DNA of 64,000 bases from Propionivibrio sp. (GCF_029255185.1 NZ_JAPUVO010000120.1:1-64000); one strand, 5' to 3'; positions 22,287-33,208 are shown, counted from the stretch's first letter. Numbers and translations: made by a program. Notes: a model not told the origin generated them from the letters alone.

Positions 22287-22606
22287 GTACTCATGACATC
22301 CTGCATCGTCTTTCCGAGACCCTGGCGACGCGTCGTCATGCCGATCCGGAAACGTCCTACACCGCCAAGCTGTTTGCCAGTGGCCCGGATTCCATTCTGA
22401 AAAAGATTGGCGAGGAATCGGCTGAACTGATTATCGCCGCCAAGGATGGCAAGCGCCTGAATATTGTCTGGGAGTCGACCGACCTGATTTTCCATGTGCT
22501 GGTCCTGCTGGCGTTCTACGGCATGAGCATTGAAGATGTCTCCCAGGAAATGCGGCGCCGCGAAGGGGTTTCGGGGATTGATGAAAAAAAGGCGCGGACC
22601 ACGTAA
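22283..22606 (+). CDS. hisE: Phosphoribosyl-ATP pyrophosphatase
   Basis: HisE of 107 residues, an all-alpha MazG-like pyrophosphohydrolase for the second histidine step. The metal-binding helix pair [16 protein letters not shown] and [13 protein letters not shown] is present. It is a separate gene from hisI, as usual in betaproteobacteria, and the two overlap by 4 bp. The HIT gene follows two bases later, so the operon probably continues. Confidence 0.94.
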   Translation: MSTHDILHRLSETLATRRHADPETSYTAKLFASGPDSILKKIGEESAELIIAAKDGKRLNIVWESTDLIFHVLVLLAFYGMSIEDVSQEMRRREGVSGIDEKKARTT

Positions 22607-22608
22607 AC

Positions 22609-22959
22609 ATGGACAACTGCCTGTTCTGCAAAATCGCGCGTGGCGAGATTCCCTCGGGCAAAGTGTATGAGGACGACGAACTTTTCGCGTTTCATGACAT
22701 TAATCCGGCGCGTCCGGTGCATATCCTGGTCATACCCCGGCGTCACATCACCTCGCTGGCAACGGTTAGCGAAGCGGATATTCCGCTTCTGGGCCGGATG
22801 CTCGCGGTAGCCAACAGGCTGGCCGCAGAAAACGGCAGTCCGGACGGCTTTCGTGTCATCATCAACAGCGGACGCGTCGGGCAGCAGGAGGTACAGCACC
22901 TGCATGCGCATGTCGTCGGCGGGCCGGATCCGGTCGGGCCGATGCTCAAGCGAGCTTAA
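22609..22959 (+). CDS. hinT: HIT family nucleotide-binding protein
   Basis: Histidine-triad protein of 116 residues with the active-site motif HLHAHVVGG (H-x-H-x-H) near the C-terminus and CLFCKIARGEIPSGKVYEDD at the N-terminus, as in the HinT/PKCI branch that hydrolyses nucleoside phosphoramidates. It starts 2 bp after hisE and precedes tatA by 12 bp. Its position between his and tat genes is common in betaproteobacteria, where it appears to be carried by operon order rather than by a shared pathway. Confidence 0.92.
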   Translation: MDNCLFCKIARGEIPSGKVYEDDELFAFHDINPARPVHILVIPRRHITSLATVSEADIPLLGRMLAVANRLAAENGSPDGFRVIINSGRVGQQEVQHLHAHVVGGPDPVGPMLKRA

Positions 22960-22971
22960 GGAGAAACAACC

Positions 22972-23205
22972 ATGGGTAGTTTCAGCATCTGGCACTGGCT
23001 GATCGTTCTGGTCATCGTCATGCTTGTGTTTGGCACCAAGAAGCTGCGCAATATTGGTGAGGATCTTGGCGGCGCCGTGAAAGGCTTCAAGGCTGGCATG
23101 AAGGACGCTTCGACCGAGAACAAGCCGGTTGATGCAGCGCCTGCCCAACAGGCCAATGGTGGACAAACGCTCGAGGGCGAAGTCAAGGAAAAGACCCGGT
23201 CGTGA
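22972..23205 (+). CDS. tatA: Twin-arginine translocase subunit TatA
   Basis: TatA of 77 residues, pore-forming subunit that exports folded proteins. One N-terminal membrane helix ([19 protein letters not shown]) is followed by the amphipathic helix [19 protein letters not shown] with the FGTKKLR hinge and an acidic-polar tail. RBS AAGGAG is well placed. First of tatABC. Confidence 0.94.
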   Translation: MGSFSIWHWLIVLVIVMLVFGTKKLRNIGEDLGGAVKGFKAGMKDASTENKPVDAAPAQQANGGQTLEGEVKEKTRS

Positions 23206-23272
23206 AGCGTATGGCGCGGGCCTCGGGGGCATTTCGACTGCGCTTTACGTTGTTTACGGCTGACGCCTGACC

Positions 23273-23584
23273 ATGTTCGACGTCGGCTTCTCCGAACTGA
23301 TCGTTATTGCCATCGTCGCTCTGGTGGTCATTGGTCCTGAGCGCCTGCCCAAGGTGGCGCGCACCGCCGGGCATCTGCTTGGGCGTATGCAGCGTTATGT
23401 CAATGACGTCAAGGCGGATATCAGCCGTGAGATGCAGCTTGACGAATTGAAGAAGCTACAGGCTGAAATGCAGGATTCGGCACGCAGCTTCGAGCACAGC
23501 ATCAACAGCGAAATGCAGGCCGTTGAACAGGTCGTCGATCAGTCTGCCCAGGCTGCCATCAACGATCCCGCCGCCAAGACATGA
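23273..23584 (+). CDS. tatB: Twin-arginine translocase subunit TatB
   Basis: TatB of 103 residues, which with TatC recognises twin-arginine signal peptides. It begins MFDVGFSELIVIAIVALVVI, with the FDVGFSEL start and the glutamate typical of TatB, then GPERLPKVARTAG and a long charged helix (DELKKLQAEMQDSARSFEHS). The gap of 67 bp after tatA holds nothing recognisable. Confidence 0.94.
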   Translation: MFDVGFSELIVIAIVALVVIGPERLPKVARTAGHLLGRMQRYVNDVKADISREMQLDELKKLQAEMQDSARSFEHSINSEMQAVEQVVDQSAQAAINDPAAKT

Positions 23585-23591
23585 GCGACGC

Positions 23592-24316
23592 ATGACTCAG
23601 TCGGAAGACTCTTTTCTCTCGCATCTTTTCGAGTTGCGAGATCGTCTGATTCGCTCGCTGCTGGCCATCGGCATCGTTTTTGTTGGCCTCTGCCCATGGG
23701 CTAAAGAGCTCTATGCGCTGCTTGCGCAGCCGCTGTTGGCGTCACTGCCGCGAGGCGGGCAGATGATTGCCACCGATGTCGTCGGTGTTTTTCTGGTGCC
23801 CATGAAGGTGGCGCTGATGGTGGCTTTCCTCATCGCGCTGCCTTACGTTCTCTATCAGATATGGGCCTTTGTCGCGCCAGGTCTGTACGCCCACGAAAAA
23901 CGACTGGCGCTGCCGCTGGTCACGGCGAGCGTCATTCTGTTCTTCGTCGGGATGGCCTTTGCCTATTTTCTCGTTTTCCCGACGGTATTCGGTTTCATGT
24001 CCAAGGTGGCGCCAGAGGGTGTCGCCTGGATGACCGATATCGAAAAGTATCTCTCCTTCGTGATGAGTACCTTTATCGCTTTCGGCGTGACTTTTGAGGT
24101 GCCGATCATTGTTATCGTCCTGGTCAAGATGCATTTCGTCGAACTCGCGACGCTCAAGGAATGGCGGCCTTACGTGATCGTCGGGGCTTTCGTGATCGGC
24201 GCCATTTTCACCCCGCCGGACGTGATTTCCCAACTCATGCTGGCCATACCACTGTGCCTGCTCTACGAACTGGGGATGCTGATGGCGCGCTTTGTCGACA
24301 AGCCGGATACCGCCGA

Positions 24317-24320
<4 letters not shown>
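23592..24320 (+). CDS. tatC: Twin-arginine translocase subunit TatC
   Basis: Six-helix membrane protein of 242 residues, the primary receptor for twin-arginine signals. It starts MTQSEDSFLSHLFELRDRL, with the conserved HLxELR motif, followed by six hydrophobic segments and the conserved FTPPDVISQ near the last pair. Start at 23592 chosen because the upstream in-frame region overlaps tatB and is not TatC-like. Its stop overlaps the convergent protease gene by 4 bp. Confidence 0.95.
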
Positions 24321-25483
<1,163 letters not shown>

Positions 25484-25501
25484 GGAATTCCGGAGCCAAA
25501 A

Positions 25502-26257
25502 ATGAAATGTGAAGAATTGACGCGCTATCTCGATCACCTGCTTGAAGCGGAGCGCTTCCGGGATTATTGCCCAAACGGCTGGCAAGTGGAAGGTTGCGCG
25601 CAAGTACAGCGTATCGTCGCTGGCGTTACAGCCAGTCAGGCGCTGGTCGACGCGGCAATCGAGCGGCAGGCCGATGCCCTGCTTGTGCATCATGGTTGGT
25701 TCTGGCGTGGCGAGGATGGGCGTCTCACCGGGTTTCGCAAGGCGCGTCTGCAAGCGCTGCTCAAGCATGACATCAACTTGATCGCTTATCACCTGCCGCT
25801 CGACAGCCATGTTGACTTTGGCAATAACGCACAACTTGCCAGACACCTGGGGTGGATTGTCGAAGGGCGCTTTGGCGAGCAGGATATCGGCTGGCATGGT
25901 CGCCTCATGGTGCCGACAACACTCTCCGAGCTGAGCAGCGCAATTGCTGTTCGCTTGCAGCGAACGCCGCAGGTGATTGCCGCTAAGGGTGATTGCCAGC
26001 GCTTGGTGAGTCGCGTCGCCTGGTGTACGGGCGGTGCGCAAAATCTTTTTGAACAGGCGCTTGCTCAAGGCGTTGATGTCTATCTCTCGGGAGAAATTTC
26101 CGAGCAGAACGTGCATCTGGCGCGCGAATCCGGGGTGGCCTATATCGCTGCCGGGCACCACGCAACCGAACGTTATGGGGTGCAGGCACTGGCCAGCCAC
26201 CTGACCGAGCGTTTTGGCCTCGATTGCGAGTTTGTTGATATCGATAATCCGGTTTGA
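25502..26257 (+). CDS. Nif3-like dinuclear metal-centre protein
   Basis: YbgI/Nif3 family protein of 251 residues. The di-metal ligands appear in DALLVHHGWFW, AYHLPLDSHVDFGNN and AAGHHATERYG. Family members form toroidal hexamers; they have been annotated as GTP cyclohydrolase I type 2, though the physiological role is unsettled. Start at 25502 (MKCEELTRYLDHLL) fits the family; upstream extension overlaps the divergent protease promoter. Divergent from degS with only 18 bp between start codons, so the promoters must overlap the coding ends. Confidence 0.88.
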   Translation: MKCEELTRYLDHLLEAERFRDYCPNGWQVEGCAQVQRIVAGVTASQALVDAAIERQADALLVHHGWFWRGEDGRLTGFRKARLQALLKHDINLIAYHLPLDSHVDFGNNAQLARHLGWIVEGRFGEQDIGWHGRLMVPTTLSELSSAIAVRLQRTPQVIAAKGDCQRLVSRVAWCTGGAQNLFEQALAQGVDVYLSGEISEQNVHLARESGVAYIAAGHHATERYGVQALASHLTERFGLDCEFVDIDNPV

Positions 26258-26282
26258 GTGACGACTTTTCAATGGAGCCTGT

Positions 26283-26966
26283 ATGAACTACGTTTTCCCG
26301 CCTGCAACGCCGGTCGTTCTTCCTGTTGACGGCTGCGCTGCCGTCTTTCCTGTGCGTCGCGTGTATTGTGTCGGGCAGAATTACGCCGAGCATGCCGCCG
26401 AAATGGGCGCTGACGGCCGTCAACCACCGTTCTTTTTCAGCAAGCCGGCTGATGCTCTGGTTCCTGGCGGGGGAGATGTCGCTTATCCGCCAATGACGGC
26501 CAATCTCCAGCATGAGGTCGAATTGGTCGTTGCGCTGGGCAAGGGCGGCAGCGACATTGCGCTGGACCAGGCGCTTGATTGCGTCTTTGGCTATGCCGTC
26601 GGCTTTGATCTGACGCGCCGTGACCTCCAGTCTAGCGCCAAGGCCAAGGGTCAGCCCTGGGACATGGGCAAGGGGTTCGACCAGGGCGGACCGATCAGCA
26701 CTATCCGGCCGGTAGCCACGCTTGGCCATCCGGCAACGGGGACCATCTGGCTCAAGGTCAATGGCGAGCTGAAACAAAGCGGAGACCTGTCGCAGATGTC
26801 GTGGAAGGTGGCTGAAGTGATCGCCAATCTCTCAGGCTATGTGCGTTTGGCAGCGGGCGACCTGATTTTTACCGGGACCCCGGCGGGGGTATCGACGGTG
26901 GTTCGTGGCGATTTACTCGAAGGTGGCATTGACGGGCTTGGCGAGCTGAAGATCAGATTGGTTTGA
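26283..26966 (+). CDS. Fumarylacetoacetate hydrolase family protein
   Basis: A 227-residue FAH-fold hydrolase. The metal and substrate loops are in GQNYAEHAAEMG, FFFSKPADALVPGG, LQHEVELVVALG and GYAVGFDLTRRDLQ, followed by GDLIFTGTPAGVS. The size and motifs fit the fumarylpyruvate hydrolase/acylpyruvase group, which cleaves C-C bonds of small diketo acids in aromatic degradation or detoxifies oxaloacetate-like compounds. No aromatic degradation genes are nearby, so the substrate stays open. It follows nif3 on the same strand by 25 bp. Confidence 0.87.
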   Translation: MNYVFPPATPVVLPVDGCAAVFPVRRVYCVGQNYAEHAAEMGADGRQPPFFFSKPADALVPGGGDVAYPPMTANLQHEVELVVALGKGGSDIALDQALDCVFGYAVGFDLTRRDLQSSAKAKGQPWDMGKGFDQGGPISTIRPVATLGHPATGTIWLKVNGELKQSGDLSQMSWKVAEVIANLSGYVRLAAGDLIFTGTPAGVSTVVRGDLLEGGIDGLGELKIRLV

Positions 26967-26992
26967 CCAGGGCGAAAAAAGCGTGCCTCGCG

Positions 26993-28765
26993 TTAAGCCC
27001 CAAGCCACGTGCGCCGCAAGCTGTTGGCGTTTGCCTCGGCAAAGAGCCGCGCCGTGTCGGCTGCCGGTGGGCCGAGGCGGACATTGAACTGCATCAACTC
27101 GTCGCGCCGGAAGGCATGCACCTTGAGGGTCGCGCCGGGCTGGTAACGGGCGAGTTGCTGGTCAAGCGTATCCGGCGTGGCGCGCAGGCCGTTGATGGCG
27201 AGCAGGAGGTCACCGGCGGCAAGGCCGGCGGCCTGTGCCGCACCACCGTCATACACCGTCGCCAGCTTCAGTTCCTTGCCCTCGCTGCTGGTCTTGACGC
27301 CAAGCGATGGTGTTTTTCCCTTGTCCCACGTCAGTTTCAGGCCAAAGTGCGCGAGTAGCTTCTTCAACGGCAATTCGCCGGTGTCGTGCACAGCGTTGGC
27401 GAAGAAATGCTTCAGGTCGAGCCCGGAGAGTTCTTCGGCAAGCAAGCGGATATCCTCTTCACCGACACCGATGCCGGTTTTTCCATGGCGTTGCCAGAGG
27501 GCGCGCATGATGTCGTCGAGCGTGATTTTTCCCTGGCTCTTGCTGCGCAGGGTGAGGTCGAGCGCGAGCGCGACCAGCGCCCCTTTGGCGTAATAGCTGA
27601 CCACCGCATTGGGGGTGTTTTCATCTGGCCGATAGAACTTGCTCCAGGCATCGAAACTTGATTCAGCCAGTGTCTGCCGCAGGCGGCCGGGGCCGCGCTG
27701 GACGGTGCTGATGGTCTTGGCGGTGAGTTCAAGCCAGTCCGCAAGCTCGATGCTGCCGCTCTTGAGCAGCGCCAGGTCGTCGTAATAGGACGTAAATCCT
27801 TCAAAAAACCAGAGCAAGGTCGTGAAATTCTCCTGATCCAGGTTGTAGGGGGTAAAGGCGGCTGGCTTGATGCGTTTGACATTCCAGGTGTGAAAGTATT
27901 CGTGGCTGCACAGCCCGAGGAAGTTGCGGTAGCCCTCGCTGAGCCCTGTCATGCCGTGGTAAGGGAGATTGTGGCGCGCGCAGAGCAGGGCGGTCGAAGC
28001 CCGATGTTCGAGGCCGCCGCAACCCTCGCCGACGGCGGTAATGAGAAAAACGTAGCGCGACATCGGCGCGGGTTCGCCGAAAAAGCGTATTTGCCATTCG
28101 CAGATACGCTTAAGATCGGCGGTGATGCGCTTCATGTCTCCGTCATGCTGGCCGCTAATGGCAATTTCGTGCGCGATGCCGCAGGCCTTGAAGCGTGCCA
28201 GGGTGAAGCGGCCCATTTCGACCGGGTGGTCGATCAGTTCATCGTAATCGGCTGCCTGGTAGAGCCCGAAACCGTGTGCTTGGGCGCATTGATGCTCACC
28301 GTGCGCCGGCGGCAAGGCCGTGGCGATACGCCAGTTCCGGTAAAGTTTGCCTGCTGGTGGCTGGATATCGACTTGGCAGGGGGTTTGCTCCTGTCCGAGT
28401 ACGCGCAGGAAGACGCTGGTGCCGTTAAAGAAGGCGTGGGTCTGGTCAAGGTGGGCGCCGCGTACCGAGAGGTCCCAGGCGTAGATTTCACATATGACGG
28501 TAACTGCTTCGCCGCCCCTCAGCGGAGCAGCCTGCCAGGTGTGCTTGTCGATCTTCGTCAGGCGCACCGGTTTGCCGCCGGACTCGGCGCGGATAGCCAC
28601 AATATGCCGGGCGAAGTCGCGGATCAGGTAGCTGCCGGGAATCCATGCCGGAAGTGCGAAGCGCTGCCCTGCCGGGTCGGGATAGCGCACCGTGCAGCGG
28701 ACGTCAAAAATGTGCGCCTGAGGACAGAGGGGCCGGATGGCGTAACGAATCGGGATGGTGGTCAT
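26993..28765 (-). CDS. M61 family metallopeptidase with PDZ domain
   Basis: Protease of 590 residues resembling the M61 glycyl aminopeptidase family. The zinc site is HEYFHTWNVKRIKP near residue 287 (HExxH), with a downstream glutamate in LWFFEGFTSYYDD. The N-terminal 180 residues form a beta-rich domain with AWIPGSYLIRDFARH. A PDZ-like domain occupies about residues 470-560 (GVKTSSEGKELKLATVYDGG, AAGLAAGDLLLAINGL). No signal peptide is apparent, so it is probably cytoplasmic. Convergent with the FAH gene. Confidence 0.88.
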   Translation of the reverse strand: MTTIPIRYAIRPLCPQAHIFDVRCTVRYPDPAGQRFALPAWIPGSYLIRDFARHIVAIRAESGGKPVRLTKIDKHTWQAAPLRGGEAVTVICEIYAWDLSVRGAHLDQTHAFFNGTSVFLRVLGQEQTPCQVDIQPPAGKLYRNWRIATALPPAHGEHQCAQAHGFGLYQAADYDELIDHPVEMGRFTLARFKACGIAHEIAISGQHDGDMKRITADLKRICEWQIRFFGEPAPMSRYVFLITAVGEGCGGLEHRASTALLCARHNLPYHGMTGLSEGYRNFLGLCSHEYFHTWNVKRIKPAAFTPYNLDQENFTTLLWFFEGFTSYYDDLALLKSGSIELADWLELTAKTISTVQRGPGRLRQTLAESSFDAWSKFYRPDENTPNAVVSYYAKGALVALALDLTLRSKSQGKITLDDIMRALWQRHGKTGIGVGEEDIRLLAEELSGLDLKHFFANAVHDTGELPLKKLLAHFGLKLTWDKGKTPSLGVKTSSEGKELKLATVYDGGAAQAAGLAAGDLLLAINGLRATPDTLDQQLARYQPGATLKVHAFRRDELMQFNVRLGPPAADTARLFAEANANSLRRTWLGA

Positions 28766-28860
28766 TGGTCGAAGTTCCGGTGTGAGATGAGCCGGATTGT
28801 ACGTTCTGTTGTCGCTATAGGCTGCGTCTGAATCCAGCCTGCCCGCTGATGCGACCCGGA

Positions 28861-29799
28861 TTAATCATCACCGGCAAATGAATAGCCACACTTGTTGCGC
28901 TTTGCCCGGTACATAGCCTTATCCGCGACATCAAGCAGTGCCTCTGAAGTCGTTCCGTCTTTCGGGAAAATCGATATTCCAATGCTAGGATTAATGCTCA
29001 GGCTGACGCTAATGTCTCGCACCTGAATGTCACACGGCACTTGAACCGCATTGATAATTTTTTCCGCGACGATCGTGATGTCGTGCTCACTCTCGGTGTT
29101 CACCAAAATGTACAGGAATTCGTCACCACCATGGCGGCAAACCGTGTCATCGTCCCGCGTCGTTTCCTTGAGTCGTCCGGCGATCATTTGCAAGACGAGA
29201 TCACCCACGTCGTGCCCATACGAATCGTTAATCATCTTAAAATCATCCAGATCCAGGAACATCACGGCAAAATGAAGACCATTCCGATTGGCCACTGCCA
29301 GTCCATGCTCCAGTCGATCATTGAACAGCGCGCGGTTAGGCAGGCCCGTTAAAGGGTCGTGGAGGGACGCATGGCGCGCCTCGTCCCCCTGCTTGGTGAC
29401 GGTGGCCAATTGAGCGTCCAGAACGTGCCGCTCATTGATCTGTTCCTGCAACGCCCTATTGACCAACGACAACGCCTCGGAAGCATCCTGCACCTTACTC
29501 TCGACGGCCTCGCTCTTTTCAAGAGCGTTTTCAACGCCTGGCGAAATATCTCCGTCCTGTAGTTCACGCTTTAGCCCAGTGTTGACCGACGACAAGTCGT
29601 CTGCGCACTCTTCGACGATATCCTTGACACGCTCGCTTTGGCCCAACACCTGAGTCAGCGAGTTGGCGGACTGAGGGCTTTTCAACAACTGCGCGGTTTG
29701 ATTTTTTGTCATGCGTTCATGGGTCCTGATGGTAGACAAATCCAGGTCGTCACAAGCAAGCTCGGCAACACTTAACGAGGCGTTCAAACACGTACTCAC
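28861..29799 (-). CDS. GGDEF domain protein (probable diguanylate cyclase)
   Basis: A 312-residue soluble protein. Residues about 1-135 are helical, with heptad-like stretches (ALEKSEAVESKVQDASEALS and LNRALQEQ-type segments), probably a coiled-coil signalling section. Residues 140-310 form a GGDEF domain with DPLTGLPNRALFNDRLEHGL, the active site RHGGDEFLYIL and a C-terminal DKAMYRAKRN. The GGDEF residues are intact, so c-di-GMP synthesis is likely. No RxxD inhibitory site is evident before the active site. The start is uncertain: GTG at 29799 or ATG at 29712. A perfect palindrome lies 33 bp upstream of the GTG. Confidence 0.82.
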   Translation of the reverse strand: MSTCLNASLSVAELACDDLDLSTIRTHERMTKNQTAQLLKSPQSANSLTQVLGQSERVKDIVEECADDLSSVNTGLKRELQDGDISPGVENALEKSEAVESKVQDASEALSLVNRALQEQINERHVLDAQLATVTKQGDEARHASLHDPLTGLPNRALFNDRLEHGLAVANRNGLHFAVMFLDLDDFKMINDSYGHDVGDLVLQMIAGRLKETTRDDDTVCRHGGDEFLYILVNTESEHDITIVAEKIINAVQVPCDIQVRDISVSLSINPSIGISIFPKDGTTSEALLDVADKAMYRAKRNKCGYSFAGDD

Positions 29800-29831
29800 G
29801 AGGGTATTTTCACATTAGGCGGCAGGCTAGT

Positions 29832-29849
29832 CTGTGCGCGAACGCACAG
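29832..29849. promoter_or_regulatory. Perfect palindrome CTGTGCG-N4-CGCACAG, copy 1
   Basis: An 18-bp perfect inverted repeat (CTGTGCG 29832-29838, CGCACAG 29843-29849) in the intergenic region between the divergent GGDEF and csbD genes. The arms fit the Crp/Fnr spacing (TGTGN-N6-NCACA). A half-site, CGCACAGAACG, follows near 29881. An identical-arm copy lies at 50535-50552. It is probably a regulator binding site; the regulator is unknown. Confidence 0.55.
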
Positions 29850-29984
29850 TGTGCGGTTAGTTTTACCCTAAGCGCGCCACCGCACAGAACGTCTCGGACG
29901 CTACGCCTATTCTGTTCGTCAAGAGCACTGCAACGCAAGCGCAGTGCTCCGGGTCATTTTCAACCATCATTTCAGGAGATCACC

Positions 29985-30170
29985 ATGAACAAGGATCAAA
30001 CCGGCGGTCGTGTCAAAGAAGCCAAAGGCAAAGTAAAGGAAGTCGTCGGCCACCTGGTCGGCAATAAGGAGTTGGAGATGAAAGGCAAAGTTCAAAATGC
30101 CCACGGCAGAGCTCAGGCGTCGTATGGCGATGCCAAAGCAGACCTCAAGTCAGTCATCCAAAACAAGTAG
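29985..30170 (+). CDS. CsbD family stress protein
   Basis: A 61-residue CsbD-like protein, hydrophilic and Lys-rich, with the family pattern KDQTGGRVKEAKGKVKEVVG and a second half-repeat GKVQNAHGRAQASYGDAK. CsbD proteins are abundant general-stress proteins of unknown mechanism, often induced in stationary phase. RBS TTCAGGAG is 7 bp before the ATG. The upstream palindrome at 29832 may control it. Confidence 0.9.
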   Translation: MNKDQTGGRVKEAKGKVKEVVGHLVGNKELEMKGKVQNAHGRAQASYGDAKADLKSVIQNK

Positions 30171-30459
30171 ATCAATGCCAACTGCCGTAATCTTCATCTT
30201 GGTCGCCTCGCTCTGTTGGTGGAAATTTCCATTCGCCACTTTGGCACTCAGATACCGGTTCAGGTAGGGGCGACCGTCCCATTAGCTACCTTGCAACCAA
30301 TTGATTGTTAGCCACTATTCCAGACGTTAACGGCAGTGGCATTCATGCGACTGCCCTGTGCAACAGACAGGTTTTGGCATAAACGCGGGCGTTTTGTGCT
30401 AAAGTCGTGGAAGAAGTATTCAGAGTTCCGCGCTATTGACATGCCTCCCAGGATTTACG
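30171..30459. other. Intergenic region with an AAACGC/GCGTTT palindrome
   Basis: Non-coding stretch between csbD and the DUF2889 gene. The only structured element I see is the inverted repeat AAACGC-GG-GCGTTT at 30381-30394, about 65 bp before the DUF2889 start, which may be a regulator site. No terminator-like hairpin with a T-run follows csbD. Confidence 0.3.
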
Positions 30460-31011
30460 ATGCCACTTCCTCCTCCCAGCGCAGGACGCGCCCGAATGCA
30501 TCAACGCAATGTCAAGCTTGATGGCTATAAGCGTGTTGATGGCTTGTGGGAGATCGAGGCGCATATAGTCGATACCAAGGATCAGGACTATCCCCTGTCG
30601 TCCGGTCTGCGTAAAGCTGGCGAAGCGGTGCATGACATGTGGGTTCGGGTGACCATCGACGACAAGTTCAATATTCTTGACGCGGCGACCTGCATCGATG
30701 CAGCGCCCTACATGGGCTACTGCGACAGCATTCCACCGGACTATTCGCGGATCATCGGCCTGAATCTGTTCCATGGCTTTCTCAGAGCGGTCAAGGACAT
30801 GTTTGGCAGTACTCGCGGCTGTGCTCACCTCTCCGAACTGCTGATGTTTCTGCCGACGGCGGCCTTGCAGACCTTTGCCAGTGAAGTTGTCGACAACCAT
30901 GACAGCGAACACAAGCCCTATCATGTCGACCGTTGTCATGCACTGGTTTCACATTCGGAAACGGTACGGCGCTATTACCCGCGCTGGTATCGCGACCAAA
31001 CCCACGGGTAG
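30460..31011 (+). CDS. DUF2889 domain protein
   Basis: A 183-residue protein matching DUF2889: MHQRNVKLDGYKRVDGLWEI at the start, EAVHDMWVRVTIDDKF, a central IIGLNLFHGFLRAVKDMFG, GCAHLSELLMFLPTAALQT and a C-terminal CHAL. Conserved His and Cys residues suggest a metal or redox role, but no function is established. Start at 30460 (MPLPPPSAGRAR) is supported by the AGGA box 6-7 bp upstream; an earlier in-frame ATG lacks this. It lies 47 bp before sucC. Confidence 0.8.
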   Translation: MPLPPPSAGRARMHQRNVKLDGYKRVDGLWEIEAHIVDTKDQDYPLSSGLRKAGEAVHDMWVRVTIDDKFNILDAATCIDAAPYMGYCDSIPPDYSRIIGLNLFHGFLRAVKDMFGSTRGCAHLSELLMFLPTAALQTFASEVVDNHDSEHKPYHVDRCHALVSHSETVRRYYPRWYRDQTHG

Positions 31012-31058
31012 GTTCTCCTGCCTAACAATCGTCTCTTCATTACAAGCAAGGAAGGCGC

Positions 31059-32234
31059 ATGAAAATTCACGAATACCAGGGAAAAGAACTGCTCAAAAAA
31101 TTCGGCGTGGTTGTTCCGCGCGGGGTGTTCTGCAGTTCTGTAGAGGATGCCGTCAAGGCGGCCGAATCGCTGGGGGGCAAGGTCTGGGTGGTCAAGGCAC
31201 AGATCCATGCGGGTGGCCGCGGCAAGGGCGGCGGTGTCAAGGTGGCCAAGTCGCTCGACGAGGTGCGTCAGTACGCCACGCAGATCCTGGGCATGCAACT
31301 CGTTACCCATCAGACCGGTCCTGAAGGCCAGAAGGTGCGTCGCCTGCTGGTTGAAGAGGGTGCCGACATCCGCAAGGAGTATTACATCGCCGCACTGACC
31401 GACCGTGCCACGCAGAAGGTCGCCATGATGGCCTCTTCCGAAGGCGGGATGGACATCGAGGAAGTCGCGCACAACACTCCCGAGAAAATCCTCAAGGTCT
31501 TTATCGATCCGGCAGATGGTTTGACCGACTCGCAAGCCAGGGAGCTGGCCAACGGCATTGGCATTCCCGCCGATTCCGTAGCCCAGGCCGTCAAGGCGCT
31601 GCAGGGGCTGTATACCTGCTATATGGAAACCGACGCCTCGCTGGCTGAAATCAACCCGCTGATCCTTGAAGGAGGCGTGGATGGCAAGCCGGGCACCATC
31701 AAGGCGCTCGATGCCAAGTTCAATTTTGATGCCAACGCGCTCTACCGCCACCCGGAAATCGTCGCTTACCGCGATCTGGACGAAGAAGATGCCGATGAAA
31801 TTGAGGCGTCCAAGTTTGATCTCGCCTACATCGCACTTGACGGCAATATTGGCTGTCTGGTCAATGGCGCCGGCCTGGCCATGGCGACCATGGACACCAT
31901 CAAGCTGTTCGGCGCCGAGCCGGCCAACTTTCTCGACGTCGGTGGCGGCGCAACGACTGAAAAGGTGACTGAAGCCTTCAAGATCATGCTCAAGAACCCG
32001 AAGGTCAAGGGCATTCTGGTCAATATCTTCGGCGGCATCATGAAGTGTGACACGATCGCCAACGGTGTCGTCGCTGCGGCCCGTGAAACCCATTTGTCGG
32101 TGCCGCTGGTAGTGCGCATGAAAGGCACCAACGAGGATATGGGCAAGCAAATTCTCAAGGATTCGGGTCTGCCGATCATCACGGCCGATTCTATGGCTGA
32201 AGCCGCCACCAAGATCGTTGCTGCGGTCAAGTAA
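31059..32234 (+). CDS. sucC: Succinyl-CoA synthetase beta subunit
   Basis: ADP/GDP-forming succinate-CoA ligase beta chain, 391 residues, TCA cycle. The ATP-grasp part shows [36 protein letters not shown] and EINPLILE. The C-terminal CoA-ligase part has [17 protein letters not shown] and [28 protein letters not shown] sits just upstream. It is followed by sucD after 9 bp, the usual two-gene unit, with no other TCA gene adjacent. Confidence 0.97.
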   Translation: MKIHEYQGKELLKKFGVVVPRGVFCSSVEDAVKAAESLGGKVWVVKAQIHAGGRGKGGGVKVAKSLDEVRQYATQILGMQLVTHQTGPEGQKVRRLLVEEGADIRKEYYIAALTDRATQKVAMMASSEGGMDIEEVAHNTPEKILKVFIDPADGLTDSQARELANGIGIPADSVAQAVKALQGLYTCYMETDASLAEINPLILEGGVDGKPGTIKALDAKFNFDANALYRHPEIVAYRDLDEEDADEIEASKFDLAYIALDGNIGCLVNGAGLAMATMDTIKLFGAEPANFLDVGGGATTEKVTEAFKIMLKNPKVKGILVNIFGGIMKCDTIANGVVAAARETHLSVPLVVRMKGTNEDMGKQILKDSGLPIITADSMAEAATKIVAAVK

Positions 32235-32243
32235 GGAGCCACT

Positions 32244-33140
32244 ATGTCAATTCTGATCAACAAAAATACCAAAGTCATCACCCAGGGCATGACCGGCAAG
32301 ACTGGTCAATTTCATACTGAAAAATGCCAGGAATACGCCAACGGAATAAATTGTTTCGTCGCCGGGGTCAATCCGAAGAAGGCCGGTGAGTCGTTGTTTA
32401 ACATTCCAATCTACGCTTCGGTCAAGGAAGCCGCTGCAGAAACCGGGGCCACGGTCTCGGTTATCTACGTGCCGCCACCGGGCGCCGCCGCAGCGATTTG
32501 GGAAGCGGTCGAAGCTAACCTTGATCTGGCCATCTGCATTACCGAAGGCATTCCGGTTCGCGACATGCTTGAACTGCGCAACAGGATGAAAAAAAGGGAA
32601 GCGGCGGGCGGCAAAAAAACGCTGCTGCTCGGACCGAACTGCCCGGGCGTCATCACGCCGGACGAAATCAAGATTGGCATCATGCCTGGCCATATCCACC
32701 GCAAGGGGCGCATTGGCGTGGTTTCGCGTTCCGGAACCTTGACCTATGAAGCTGTCGGTCAACTGACGGAAATTGGTCTTGGTCAATCGACGGCGGTTGG
32801 TATCGGCGGCGACCCGATCAACGGTCTGAAGCATATCGACATCATGCGTCTGTTCAACGACGATCCGGATACCGATGCGGTCATCATGATCGGTGAAATC
32901 GGCGGTCCGGATGAAGCCGAAGCCGCGCAATGGTGCAAGGCCAATATGAAGAAGCCGATCGTCGGTTTCATCGCTGGCGTCACGGCGCCGGCCGGCAAGC
33001 GCATGGGCCATGCCGGAGCGCTGATTTCGGGCGGTGCCGATACGGCCGATGCCAAGCTGGCGATCATGGAAGAGTGCGGTTTCACGGTGACACGCAATCC
33101 GTCAGAAATGGCCAAGCTGCTCAAGGCACTGCTCAAGTAA
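32244..33140 (+). CDS. sucD: Succinyl-CoA synthetase alpha subunit
   Basis: Alpha chain of 298 residues. It binds CoA through the Rossmann domain ([17 protein letters not shown]) and carries the phosphorylated active-site histidine in [15 protein letters not shown]. The motif [20 protein letters not shown] is also diagnostic. It pairs with sucC and is followed by a strong terminator at 33163. Confidence 0.97.
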   Translation: MSILINKNTKVITQGMTGKTGQFHTEKCQEYANGINCFVAGVNPKKAGESLFNIPIYASVKEAAAETGATVSVIYVPPPGAAAAIWEAVEANLDLAICITEGIPVRDMLELRNRMKKREAAGGKKTLLLGPNCPGVITPDEIKIGIMPGHIHRKGRIGVVSRSGTLTYEAVGQLTEIGLGQSTAVGIGGDPINGLKHIDIMRLFNDDPDTDAVIMIGEIGGPDEAEAAQWCKANMKKPIVGFIAGVTAPAGKRMGHAGALISGGADTADAKLAIMEECGFTVTRNPSEMAKLLKALLK

Positions 33141-33162
33141 AACGAGCGCGTTTCAGAAAAAA

Positions 33163-33187
33163 GGGCAGGCTGCGGCCTGCCCTTTTT
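33163..33187 (+). terminator. Rho-independent terminator after sucCD
   Basis: Perfect 8-bp stem GGGCAGGC (33163-33170), TGCG loop, GCCTGCCC (33175-33182), followed by TTTTT. A run of A precedes the stem, so it can also end transcription of the convergent carbonic anhydrase gene from the other side. Confidence 0.9.
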
Positions 33188-33208
33188 CGTCGTGGAGCTT
33201 GCCTGTCC

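Noticed and set aside
25484..26272. N-terminal extension of the DegS-like protease
   Set aside because: The added part is the antisense of nif3 and unlike HtrA proteases. A membrane anchor starts right at 25483.
30975..32150. A 391-codon minus-strand frame across sucC
   Set aside because: It is antisense to a fully conserved sucC; no ribosome site or family likeness.
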